A program made the position numbers and the translations under genes. Below, in pieces: positions 1-6,521 of a DNA stretch of 12,695 nt. Source of the DNA: Sulfuricurvum sp. (GTDB lineage Bacteria > Campylobacterota > Campylobacteria > Campylobacterales > Sulfurimonadaceae); the NCBI GenBank assembly GCA_024635855.1, contig JAGXHZ010000121.1, positions 1 through 12,695 of the forward strand, given 5' to 3'. The notes under the pieces are model-generated. The model ran no database searches, was not told the DNA's origin, and worked only from the letters and a program-made list of their open reading frames with translations. Every line of letters starts with the position of its first letter. Positions within the stretch are counted from its first letter, which is position 1.

Positions 1-1
1 G

Positions 2-133
2 AGTACTCACGCAAATATTCGAATCATTTCTAAAGAGTTTGGAGACAAAGGGGCGCTATTTGAGATTGAGGGGACTGAGGAAAATTTAGAGAAGTTTTAT
101 GGTGAGGTGGGGCGGAGCGTTCGGCGAGTATAA
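2..133 (+). CDS. C-terminal end of an unrecognised protein (partial)
   Basis: An open frame enters from the left edge and gives 43 residues, beginning STHANIRIISKEFGDKGALF and ending in GRSVRRV before a TAA stop at 131-133. The sequence is mixed alpha/beta in character, with no signal peptide or membrane segment, and I do not recognise the family. The stop abuts the stop codon (134-136, minus strand) of the duplicated 3' end of the DUF3137 gene. Before the insertion proposed at 176-1631, this gene and the DUF3137 gene were therefore probably convergent with adjacent stop codons. The stop codon itself lies inside the 46-bp repeat. I am fairly confident it is coding because the frame stays open up to a stop that makes sense in context; the function is unknown. 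Confidence 0.5.
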   Translation, partial: STHANIRIISKEFGDKGALFEIEGTEENLEKFYGEVGRSVRRV

Positions 134-175
134 TTACTCTTTACTCCACAGTCTCTCGTTGAGTTTTAATTCTTC
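130..175. repeat. 46-bp direct repeat, left copy (remnant of the DUF3137 gene 3' end)
   Basis: These 46 bases are identical to 1586-1631. Read on the minus strand they encode EELKLNERLWSKE plus a TAA stop, exactly the last 13 codons of the DUF3137 gene further right. Identity stops at both ends (bases 129 and 176 differ from 1585 and 1632). The copy also carries the stop codon of the upstream plus-strand gene. It is a gene-end duplicate, not an active gene. Confidence 0.9.
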
Positions 176-192
176 TACTCCCATATATCAAA

Positions 193-222
193 TTAAGACC
201 GATTTAATTACTCTTGTATTAT
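193..222 (+). promoter_or_regulatory. Possible promoter of the ATPase gene
   Basis: A -10-like TATTAT sits at 217-222, with TTAAGA (4 of 6 matches to TTGACA) at 193-198 and an 18-bp spacer. Transcription would start near 229, downstream of the ATG codon at 224. This favours the internal ATG at 254 as the true start. The match is weak and the region is AT-rich, so it is only a candidate. Confidence 0.3.
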
Positions 223-253
223 TATGACATACATCATAATGAAAGACAACATA

Positions 254-1579
254 ATGTTTATTAACCGAACTGAAGAGCTAAGTGTCCTCGAATCCGAATA
301 TGCAAGTCCAAATAGTGCCTTTAGCGTTATCTACGGTAGACGCCGTGTTGGAAAGACGGCACTTATCTCGAAATACATAGAGAACAAGCCACATATTTAT
401 CTCTATGCTACTGAGGGGAACTTGGCGCTCCAGCTGGTAAACTTCACCAAAGAACTCACCAACCTTTCTGATTTATCGTATGCAAAAAATATTAAATTTG
501 AAACCTTTGAAGAAGCATTTGAGTTTTTAGCCAATTTAAAACTCCCATCTAAACTTGTTGTCGCTATCGATGAGTACCAAAATCTCTGTCATCTCGATAA
601 TTCCTTTTCCTCCAAGCTTCAGCGTGTGTGGGATTTGTATCTAAGTAAATCAAATATTCATCTTATCTTGTGTGGTTCAGTACTCTCGATGATGCACTCA
701 GAAGTTTTAGCCTATAACGCACCTTTATACGGGCGCAGAACGACGAATATTCACCTAAAATCGGTTCGCTTTCGATATTTGAGCGAATTTCTACCGCGTC
801 TTGGAAAACTTGAACTCATGGAGCTGTATGCCTCTTTCGGTACGATTCCTAAATACTTACAGATGGTCGATCCAAATAAGACCTTATTGCAAAATATTGA
901 AGACAATATCCTCAATAAAAATTCGTATCTTTACAGCGAAGGGATGTTTTTACTCAAACAAGAGATCAATGACGTGGGAAGCTATTTCGCAATCTTGGAA
1001 AGCATCTCAAAGGGAAATACAAAAGTAGGGGATATTTCCTCCAATCTTGGACTTCACTCCTCTCATCTACCTCGATATCTCGGAAAGCTGATGGAATTGG
1101 ACATTGTTCAAAAAGAGGTGCCAATCACCGAAACCAATCCACTCAAAAGCAAGCTCGGACGCTATCGGATCAAAGACAAGTTTTTGAATTTTTGGTTTTA
1201 TTATGTCTATAAAAATATGAGCTACTTGGAGCTAGGACTTACACAAACGGTGATCGATGAGATCAAAATGAATTTTAATGATAGGTTTGTTTCGTTTGCC
1301 TTTGAGGATTATTGCCAAGAGGAAATTTTGCAGGATCCTTTAAAATATCTATCTTTTGTACCTAAGCGCGTAGGGCGTTGGTGGAATAACCAAGAAGAGA
1401 TTGATATTGTGGCTATGGATGATGAAAATATCTGCTTTATAGAGTGTAAATGGCAAAACAAATCGGATAAATCAAAAGTAGAAGAAGCACTTGTAAAAAA
1501 ATCAAAGGCAGTTAAGCATGATAAAAAAGAGCATTTTTTAGTAATGACTAAAGAAGATTACCTAAAAGAGAATATTTAA
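254..1579 (+). CDS. AAA+ ATPase with DUF234 / PD-(D/E)XK-like C-terminus
   Basis: Predicted cytoplasmic P-loop ATPase of the archaeal-type ATPase_2 family with a C-terminal DUF234 region. Numbered from the first in-frame ATG at 224, the Walker A motif is GRRRVGKT (38-45), Walker B is VVAIDE (112-117), and LILCGS (147-152) fits the sensor strand. A helix-turn-helix-like stretch lies around 265-300, then the DUF234 hallmark RYRIKDKFLNFWF near 315-330. Near the end, D394 and E407-x-K409 (IDIV...FIECK) form a PD-(D/E)XK nuclease-type signature. Three ATGs are in frame (224, 239, 254). I chose 254 because the family usually starts at M-F-x-N-R-x-x-E-L, a weak AAAGA lies just upstream, and the likely promoter covers 224. 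The gene stands alone between the repeats, convergent with the DUF3137 gene 10 bp away. Substrate and role are unknown; such genes are often scattered singletons with patchy distribution. Confidence 0.85.
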   Translation: MFINRTEELSVLESEYASPNSAFSVIYGRRRVGKTALISKYIENKPHIYLYATEGNLALQLVNFTKELTNLSDLSYAKNIKFETFEEAFEFLANLKLPSKLVVAIDEYQNLCHLDNSFSSKLQRVWDLYLSKSNIHLILCGSVLSMMHSEVLAYNAPLYGRRTTNIHLKSVRFRYLSEFLPRLGKLELMELYASFGTIPKYLQMVDPNKTLLQNIEDNILNKNSYLYSEGMFLLKQEINDVGSYFAILESISKGNTKVGDISSNLGLHSSHLPRYLGKLMELDIVQKEVPITETNPLKSKLGRYRIKDKFLNFWFYYVYKNMSYLELGLTQTVIDEIKMNFNDRFVSFAFEDYCQEEILQDPLKYLSFVPKRVGRWWNNQEEIDIVAMDDENICFIECKWQNKSDKSKVEEALVKKSKAVKHDKKEHFLVMTKEDYLKENI

Positions 1580-1585
1580 CACCTC

Positions 1586-1631
1586 ATAATTACTCTTTAC
1601 TCCACAGTCTCTCGTTGAGTTTTAATTCTTC
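1586..1631. repeat. 46-bp direct repeat, right copy (3' end of the DUF3137 gene)
   Basis: Identical to 130-175. Here the sequence is the functional 3' end of the minus-strand DUF3137 gene (13 codons plus the stop at 1590-1592), followed by 4 bases of the gap to the ATPase stop codon. The reading frame continues uninterrupted into the gene body. Confidence 0.9.
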
Positions 1632-2555
1632 CACCAATCCGATGGTGTAACGCAATGTATTGATATACTCCATTGCTTGTTTGAAATCTAAAAGCGATTT
1701 AAATACAGTCGGTTCAAACAAATCTTTTCTTGCTCCAATAGCGACATGAATATGATTATGGACGAAAGATACAAAAAGAGGATGAGTGATTTTTTTCTGA
1801 AAATCTAAAATCCGTTTCATCATCGAGTGAGTGAGAATATAGCGTGCTTCGATGGGATCATTGCCATACACGACAAAGACTTTTTCAAATTCTGGATCAT
1901 CAAGTCGAATGAGATCATTACGCGAAAAATTGATGGATTGTAGCCATCCGCCGATGAGAGAACCGAAGTTTTTTTCCGCTTGATCGGGGAGAATAATCGT
2001 TTTACTTTTAAAATATTTGTTAAACTCAGCAACGAGGAAGAGCCCACGAAAGAGGGTGTGCCATTGGGTTCGCCCTTTGGAGTCTTTTGTTTGATACTCG
2101 GCATGAACATCGGAAAACTCTAGCGGTACGCCATCAATCGAACCTTTGACGTAATCATTGCCGCTGTATCGGTCAACTTTATGATTAAAGAGCTGTGAGC
2201 GTTCAAAGAGGTGCTGTGAAATCATAAAATCGGGATTGTAGAGAAGATGGGGATCAATAGCACCAATGAGTGGGGTGATTATTTTGGCTTTAAAGTCTTT
2301 GGCGTAACCGCTCGTCATAAAACGATAGATAATACCGGCAATTGCGATAAACCCAATGACAATGGCGAATGAAATGGGGTGGAAAAGTCCGAAGTTTTTA
2401 CCCATCCAAATAGCAGTAAGTATGAAAACAACGGCTCCCATCCCTCCATACCATTTGAGTTGTGAAAGAATTTCAGTGCGTGTTTTTTCTAATTCTTCTA
2501 GGCTTGGATAGAGCTCTTTGTAATAAAAATCGGTAAGTTCTGAGAGTGATTTCAT
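1590..2555 (-). CDS. DUF3137 family membrane protein
   Basis: A 321-aa protein with a short cytoplasmic-looking helical N-terminus (the LEELEKTRTEIL region may be coiled coil), two membrane segments at about 34-51 and 60-79, and a long soluble C-terminal domain of about 240 residues. The order and the pairing with lemA match the DUF3137 family, commonly encoded directly downstream of lemA. The start codon overlaps the lemA stop by ATGA, so the two are translationally coupled and probably work together at the inner membrane; their biochemical role is not established. The last 13 codons lie in the 46-bp repeat, so the present C-terminus sits at the junction of the proposed insertion, but the protein appears complete. 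Confidence 0.8.
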   Translation of the reverse strand: MKSLSELTDFYYKELYPSLEELEKTRTEILSQLKWYGGMGAVVFILTAIWMGKNFGLFHPISFAIVIGFIAIAGIIYRFMTSGYAKDFKAKIITPLIGAIDPHLLYNPDFMISQHLFERSQLFNHKVDRYSGNDYVKGSIDGVPLEFSDVHAEYQTKDSKGRTQWHTLFRGLFLVAEFNKYFKSKTIILPDQAEKNFGSLIGGWLQSINFSRNDLIRLDDPEFEKVFVVYGNDPIEARYILTHSMMKRILDFQKKITHPLFVSFVHNHIHVAIGARKDLFEPTVFKSLLDFKQAMEYINTLRYTIGLVEELKLNERLWSKE

Positions 2556-3109
2556 TTATTAAACAAGGCACCAACATCAACATTTTGACGCTCAGTTACG
2601 GTGATTTCAAAAACAGCTTTGCGTTGAAGATTCATCAATCCTGCTACGATATTGGTAGGGAACATTTCGATGGCGTTATTCAAATCCGTAACGGCTTGGT
2701 TATAGGCACGGCGCGCAGCAGAGATTTGCTCTTCGATTTCGTTGAGAGAGCGTTGAAGATGCATCACGTTTTCGTTGGCTTTTAGGTCAGGATAGGCTTC
2801 CATCGCAAGGTTGATTGCACCTAATGCAGAGGTGAGTTTGGCATCAAGAGATATTTTTTGCTCATCGCTAATTCCCGGTTTCATTGCCTGCGCACGAAGT
2901 TCGGTCACTTTTTCTAACGTTGATTTTTCGTGTTCCATGTATTGTGAAACAGAAGCAACAAGGTTGGGGATGAGGTCGAATCGTTTTTTTAACACCGCAT
3001 CGACACCGGCAAAGATATTTTCAACCTGATTTTTTTTGCCAATAAGTGAGTTGTACATCAAAATGGCGATAACAGCGAGTACTCCTATTATGATTAGGAC
3101 TATTTCCAT
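2552..3109 (-). CDS. lemA: LemA family protein
   Basis: A 185-aa protein, the usual LemA length. It has an N-terminal membrane anchor (residues 2-19, MEIVLIIIGVLAVIAILMY) and a long antiparallel helical domain. The family signature is visible at about 39-61: VLKKRFDLIPNLVASVSQY followed by MEHE. LemA proteins are anchored in the inner membrane with the helical domain outside the membrane; their molecular function is still unclear. It is the first gene of a two-gene operon with the DUF3137 gene (4-bp ATGA overlap). The start ATG has a weak AGGT element about 10 bases upstream. The gene is divergent from the copper operon, sharing a 173-bp spacer. Confidence 0.92.
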   Translation of the reverse strand: MEIVLIIIGVLAVIAILMYNSLIGKKNQVENIFAGVDAVLKKRFDLIPNLVASVSQYMEHEKSTLEKVTELRAQAMKPGISDEQKISLDAKLTSALGAINLAMEAYPDLKANENVMHLQRSLNEIEEQISAARRAYNQAVTDLNNAIEMFPTNIVAGLMNLQRKAVFEITVTERQNVDVGALFNK

Positions 3110-3146
3110 GGATTTACCTACTTTTTTGTGGTGTTTGTATCGGATG

Positions 3147-3155
3147 ATAATACCA
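3147..3155 (-). promoter_or_regulatory. Candidate extended -10 promoter of lemA
   Basis: On the minus strand the sequence reads TGG-TATTAT, an extended -10 (TGn plus a 5/6 -10 match), with the -10 hexamer at 3152-3147. It would start transcription near 3140, giving a leader of about 30 bases before the lemA ATG. No good -35 is visible, as is common in Campylobacterota. Confidence 0.4.
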
Positions 3156-3168
3156 TAACTGAGGTGCT

Positions 3169-3197
3169 AAGTTCAAATCATAATTTGTATAAAACTT
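3169..3197. promoter_or_regulatory. Imperfect palindrome in the lemA/copper-operon spacer
   Basis: AAGTT-CAAAT-CATA-ATTTG, then five unmatched bases (TATAA), then AACTT: two nested arm pairs, the inner one perfect (3174-3178 with 3183-3187). It lies about 85-115 bases upstream of the CusF-like gene and just upstream of the candidate lemA promoter, so it could be an operator for either gene. It does not match the CueR or CusR boxes I know. AT-rich DNA gives such palindromes by chance. Confidence 0.25.
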
Positions 3198-3282
3198 GAA
3201 GTTATTAATATGGTTAATATACGATTAATGATATTGGAATTATTTTGAGATAAACTTCTTAGTACTATTATAAGGAGTTTTT

Positions 3283-3615
3283 ATGCGTTTACTTCACTCT
3301 TCGGTTATTTTAACAGCCCTTTTGTCTCTTCCTCTTTTTTCGATGGGGGATGAGCATCATGATCATCAAAAAAGTACAGTGATAGCTGAGCAAACCATTC
3401 ATGCCAGCGGAACAGTGAAATCCATCGCGGACAATCACGAAAGCTTGCGGATTTTTCACAATCCGATTCCTTCACTTGGATGGCCTTCTATGAATATGCC
3501 TTTTGAAGTGGTTGATCATGAGTTGACCCATCCGCTTGAAGTAGGGGATAAAGTTGATTTTGAATTTATCCAAAAAGAGGGTAAAAGTATTATCGTTAAA
3601 ATGAAGAAACAATGA
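3283..3615 (+). CDS. CusF-like periplasmic copper-binding protein
   Basis: A 110-aa exported protein. An N-terminal signal peptide (1-20, hydrophobic VILTALLSLPLF) is followed by a His-rich stretch (HHDH, 25-28) and one CusF OB-fold domain (about 38-108). The CusF Cu(I)/Ag(I) ligand set is complete: H59 in FHNPI and W67, M70 and M72 in WPSMNM, spaced as in E. coli CusF (H36, W44, M47, M49). It is expected to chelate Cu(I) in the periplasm and pass it on. A strong AAGGAG (3272-3277) precedes the ATG. It is the first gene of a four-gene cassette and its stop overlaps the next start (ATGA). The role resembles that of the small secreted CrdA protein of Helicobacter, but homology to CrdA is not claimed. 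Confidence 0.88.
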   Translation: MRLLHSSVILTALLSLPLFSMGDEHHDHQKSTVIAEQTIHASGTVKSIADNHESLRIFHNPIPSLGWPSMNMPFEVVDHELTHPLEVGDKVDFEFIQKEGKSIIVKMKKQ

Positions 3616-3803
3616 ACCGCAGTATCATTCTATTTCTGATAGGTTTGAGTGCACTTCATGCGCAGGACCAAGCTCCTGTTTCCCCCAATACCGTTCAGGG
3701 AAAAACCGTTTATGCTCCCATAATAAAACCTGTTAATCTCACTGAAGAAATCCGCATTCAAAAAGAGGATCAAAACATCACCAAGTTAGGTGGAGCAAAA
3801 TGA
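3612..3803 (+). CDS. Small exported protein of unknown function in the copper operon
   Basis: A 63-aa protein with a clear signal peptide (residues about 1-17, IILFLIGLSALHA, likely cleaved before QDQ), leaving a mature peptide of about 46 residues rich in P, Q, N and K. There are no Cys, Met or His residues in the mature part, so it is unlikely to bind copper directly. The start overlaps the CusF-like stop (ATGA) and the stop overlaps the start of the outer-membrane protein gene (ATGA), so it is translated as part of the cassette. I do not recognise a family. The mature segment (VQGKTVYAPIIKPVNLTEEI) could be a periplasmic linker or assembly factor for the efflux duct; that is speculation. 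The coupling and signal peptide make a real gene likely. Confidence 0.7.
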   Translation: MNRSIILFLIGLSALHAQDQAPVSPNTVQGKTVYAPIIKPVNLTEEIRIQKEDQNITKLGGAK

Positions 3804-5155
3804 AAAAAGAGCTTTCTCTTTGTGTGATAGCATTAGTACTCTTTAGCGGCTGTTCAACCATTTCTCAACAAGATATCTTTAGTGATTTAAACCAAACAAC
3901 ATCTCTACGTGGAGCAGGTAATCTTCAATGGATTAAAACATCACAAGAAGCACAAAGCGTCAATGACAGCGTGAATACCCTTCTCTCCCAACCTCTAAGC
4001 CAAGAAAATGCTGTCCGTATTGCATTAATCAATAATCGCTCATTACAGCAAACGTATGAGCAAATCGGTATTTCTCAGAGTGAATTGGTGCAAGCGGGCC
4101 TTATGAGTAATCCGCTGTTGGGATATTCCATCGGACGTGGTGGCGGGGTTACGACGTCTACGTTGAGTTTGGATGTGGCATTTTTGGATTTACTTTGGAT
4201 ACCGCTTCGACGAGAGTTGGGGGGATTGGCGCTCGATGAGACAAAATTTCGGGTGGGGGATGAGGTTCTAAAAACGGTTCGGGATGTTAAAAAAGCGTAT
4301 ATTGATGCGCGTGTAGCCCAAGAACACGTTTCGTTGTATGAGAGTCAACTTAAATCGCATGAAGCATCGGTACAGTTAGCCATTCGCCAATATACGGCGG
4401 GTAATCTCTCAAAACGCAGTCTTTTGAAAATTCAAGATACGTATGCTCATGCACGCCTCGAATCGATGCGATTGAACCAAGAAAATGCACATGGGCGTGA
4501 AGCACTTAATAGACTTTTAGGACTTTATGGGACGCAAACGGAGTATGTTTTGGATAAAGAGTTTTTAAAACTTTCATCACCTCTGTTGAGTGAAAAAGGG
4601 TTGGAAGGCAGAGCTATCGCCAATAGATTGGACATAAGTGCTTCGATAAAAGCAGTAGATTATGCAGCTTCCCAAGCGGGGTACACAAAAAATACACGAT
4701 TATTGAGTGAAGTGGAACTTTCAGGATCAAGTGAAAAAACGACTGATTCAGAGCGTTTTAATACCTTTGGGATAAAAATTCCTATTCCGATTTTTGATTT
4801 TGGGCAGGGGCTGACGAGCAAGGCGGAAGCACTGTACAACCAAAGCGTTCACCATCTGTATGAAGTGGCGGTAAATATTCGCTCTGAGGTGCGTGAATCG
4901 TATGCTGTGTCACGTTATGCTTATGATAGGGCGCATGAAACAAATGAGATAATTGTCCCAACGAATAAGCAAATCCTAGAGGAGACACAGCTTTTTTATA
5001 ATGGTATGTTGGACGGTATTTATGAACTCCTCGAAGATCAGCGCCGTTATGGTGAAGCTCGGATGGAATCACTGAGTGCGATTGGTGAGTATCAAAAAGC
5101 GCAAGCGGATTTAGAGTATGTATTAGGAGGTGATGTAAATGCAACAAACAAATAG
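3800..5155 (+). CDS. TolC/CusC-type outer-membrane efflux lipoprotein
   Basis: A 451-aa outer-membrane factor. The signal peptide ends in a lipobox (LFSGC, Cys18), as in the CusC/OprM branch, which carries an N-terminal lipid. Two outer-membrane-efflux repeats follow: the first opens at about 64 (ENAVRIALINNRSLQQTYEQ, then AGLMSNPLLGYSIG), the second at about 275 (AIANRLDISASIKAVDYAAS, then IPIPIFDFGQG near 330). Helical hairpin segments rich in Q, A and E form the predicted periplasmic tunnel. Length matches CusC (about 457). A good AGGTGGAG (3788-3795) precedes the start. No membrane-fusion protein or RND/CzcA pump is encoded next to it in the window, so its inner-membrane partner must be elsewhere. 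It overlaps the multicopper oxidase gene by 17 bp, which suggests coupled expression. Confidence 0.9.
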   Translation: MKKELSLCVIALVLFSGCSTISQQDIFSDLNQTTSLRGAGNLQWIKTSQEAQSVNDSVNTLLSQPLSQENAVRIALINNRSLQQTYEQIGISQSELVQAGLMSNPLLGYSIGRGGGVTTSTLSLDVAFLDLLWIPLRRELGGLALDETKFRVGDEVLKTVRDVKKAYIDARVAQEHVSLYESQLKSHEASVQLAIRQYTAGNLSKRSLLKIQDTYAHARLESMRLNQENAHGREALNRLLGLYGTQTEYVLDKEFLKLSSPLLSEKGLEGRAIANRLDISASIKAVDYAASQAGYTKNTRLLSEVELSGSSEKTTDSERFNTFGIKIPIPIFDFGQGLTSKAEALYNQSVHHLYEVAVNIRSEVRESYAVSRYAYDRAHETNEIIVPTNKQILEETQLFYNGMLDGIYELLEDQRRYGEARMESLSAIGEYQKAQADLEYVLGGDVNATNK

Positions 5156-6476
5156 ACGCGATTTTTTAGGACTGGGTGCGGCACTTTTAGCCTCATCCAT
5201 TCTTGTCAAAAATGGCAATGCAGAGGAAAAAAATTATTGCGAAACACTTCCTACAAAACGCCAGCTTACTCTTGTAAAAGACCCTAAACGGGTGTTGTCT
5301 CCATCAACCATTATTACTCCACGCAAGGGTAAAAATTACAATCCTGTCGTAACACTTAATGGCTGGACATTACCCTTTGAAATGAAAGAGGGGGTCAAAG
5401 AGTTTCATATCATTGCCGAACCGGTCGTTCGTGAATTTGCTCCCGGAATGGTGGTGAACTGCTGGGGATATAACGGTACGTCCCCCGGACCGACGATCGA
5501 AGCGGTGGAAGGGGATCGAGTGCGACTTATCGTGACCAATAAACTCCCTGAGCATACGACGATTCATTGGCATGGGCTGATTTTACCTAACGGTATGGAT
5601 GGGGTAGGGGGATTGACTCAACCGCAGATTGCTCCAGGGGAGACATTCGTTTATGAGTTTACACTGGTTCAAAGCGGTACATTTATGTATCATCCTCACG
5701 CCGATGAGATGGTGCAAATGGCGATGGGTTCTATGGGAATGTTTATTATCCATCCCAAAAATCCAAAAGAGCACGCAGTAGATCGTGATTTTTGTTTTCT
5801 CCTTGCCAGTTACGATGTAGCCCCCGGGACGTACACTCCCAATCCTTCAACCATGACCGAGTTTAATCTTTGGACGTTTAATAGCCGTACGTTTCCGGGG
5901 ATTGATTCGATGAATGTTCGCGTGGGGGATCGTGTTCGTGTTCGTGTGGGAAATCTCACCATGACGAACCATCCCATCCACATGCACGGGCATCCGTTTG
6001 AGGTGACGTGTACCGATGGAGGATGGGTTCCTAAAAGTGCGCGATGGCCAGAAGCAACGATTGATGTTGGAGTTGGGCAGATGAGAGCGTTTGAGTTTGT
6101 CGCACGCCATGAGGGAGATTGGTCATTTCATTGTCATAAATCACATCACACGATGGGACCTATGGGTCATGGTGTCCCCAATATGATAGGGGTCAAACAA
6201 GATGATTTGAGTGAAAAAATCAGCGATTTAATGCCAGATTATATGTACATGCCCATGGGGAAAAATGGGATGGCAGAGATGAGTGATATGGTGGATATGG
6301 GGATGAAAATACCTGAGAATACGTTACCGATGATGACCGGACAAGGACCTTTTGGACCTATCGAAATGGGAGGGATGTTTACGGTTGTCAAAGTACGCGC
6401 CAATCAGACAAAAGATGATTACACCGATCCGGGATGGTATACGCATCCATCAGGGAGTATCGCACGAAAAGTGTAA
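5139..6476 (+). CDS. Tat-exported two-domain multicopper oxidase with Met-rich insertion
   Basis: A 445-aa periplasmic multicopper oxidase, probably a Cu(I) oxidase for copper tolerance. A Tat signal (NRRDFLG, 5-11, then a hydrophobic stretch to about 22) exports it folded. All four copper motifs are present: H143-W-H145, H185-P-H187, H278-xx-H281-x-H283, and H331-C332-H333-xxx-H337-xxxx-M342, the last giving the type 1 Cys, His and axial Met. Only about 90 residues separate motifs 2 and 3, which fits a two-domain (small-laccase-like) oxidase rather than a three-domain CueO. Between motif 4 and the final strand (GGMFTVVKV) lies a Met-rich insertion, 365-413, with 13 Met. The start follows AGGAGG (5125-5130) inside the preceding gene; an ATG at 5133 is followed at once by TAA, so 5139 is the start. 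It is last in the copper operon. Confidence 0.93.
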   Translation: MQQTNRRDFLGLGAALLASSILVKNGNAEEKNYCETLPTKRQLTLVKDPKRVLSPSTIITPRKGKNYNPVVTLNGWTLPFEMKEGVKEFHIIAEPVVREFAPGMVVNCWGYNGTSPGPTIEAVEGDRVRLIVTNKLPEHTTIHWHGLILPNGMDGVGGLTQPQIAPGETFVYEFTLVQSGTFMYHPHADEMVQMAMGSMGMFIIHPKNPKEHAVDRDFCFLLASYDVAPGTYTPNPSTMTEFNLWTFNSRTFPGIDSMNVRVGDRVRVRVGNLTMTNHPIHMHGHPFEVTCTDGGWVPKSARWPEATIDVGVGQMRAFEFVARHEGDWSFHCHKSHHTMGPMGHGVPNMIGVKQDDLSEKISDLMPDYMYMPMGKNGMAEMSDMVDMGMKIPENTLPMMTGQGPFGPIEMGGMFTVVKVRANQTKDDYTDPGWYTHPSGSIARKV

Positions 6477-6493
6477 TCTGTTTATCCAAAAAG

Positions 6494-6502
6494 TGCTAGA
6501 AT
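6494..6502 (+). promoter_or_regulatory. Extended -10 promoter of the glycine-zipper lipoprotein gene
   Basis: TGC-TAGAAT at 6494-6502 is an extended -10 element (5 of 6 matches to TATAAT) only 18 bp after the oxidase stop codon. Transcription would start near 6509 and a clear AGGAAA (6511-6516) precedes the ATG, so the leader would be very short. It suggests the lipoprotein gene is transcribed separately from the copper operon. Confidence 0.45.
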
Positions 6503-6521
6503 AAAAAAAAAGGAAATTATC

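Larger units (their letters stand above)
176..1631 (+). mobile_element. Candidate inserted segment: one ATPase gene plus one repeat copy (about 1.46 kb)
   Basis: Removing this segment rejoins the upstream gene directly to the DUF3137 gene with a single copy of the 46-bp sequence and both stop codons intact. The simplest reading is that the ATPase gene was inserted at the 3' end of the DUF3137 gene, duplicating 46 bp and restoring the target gene's end. No integrase, transposase or terminal inverted repeats are visible, so the mechanism is unknown. A replication or recombination accident copying the 46 bp would look the same. The repeat is seen directly; mobility is inferred. Confidence 0.4.

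Noticed and set aside
134..184. Minus-strand 16-codon ORF starting ATG at 184 and ending with the repeat-encoded EELKLNERLWSKE
   Set aside because: Its length comes from the duplicated DUF3137 gene end plus three chance codons. There is no ribosome-binding site, so it is a remnant rather than a gene.
4782..6110. Several antisense open frames of 63-121 codons opposite the TolC-like and oxidase genes
   Set aside because: They are rich in His, Arg and Pro because they read codons of real genes backwards. None has a promoter, ribosome-binding site or recognisable domain.
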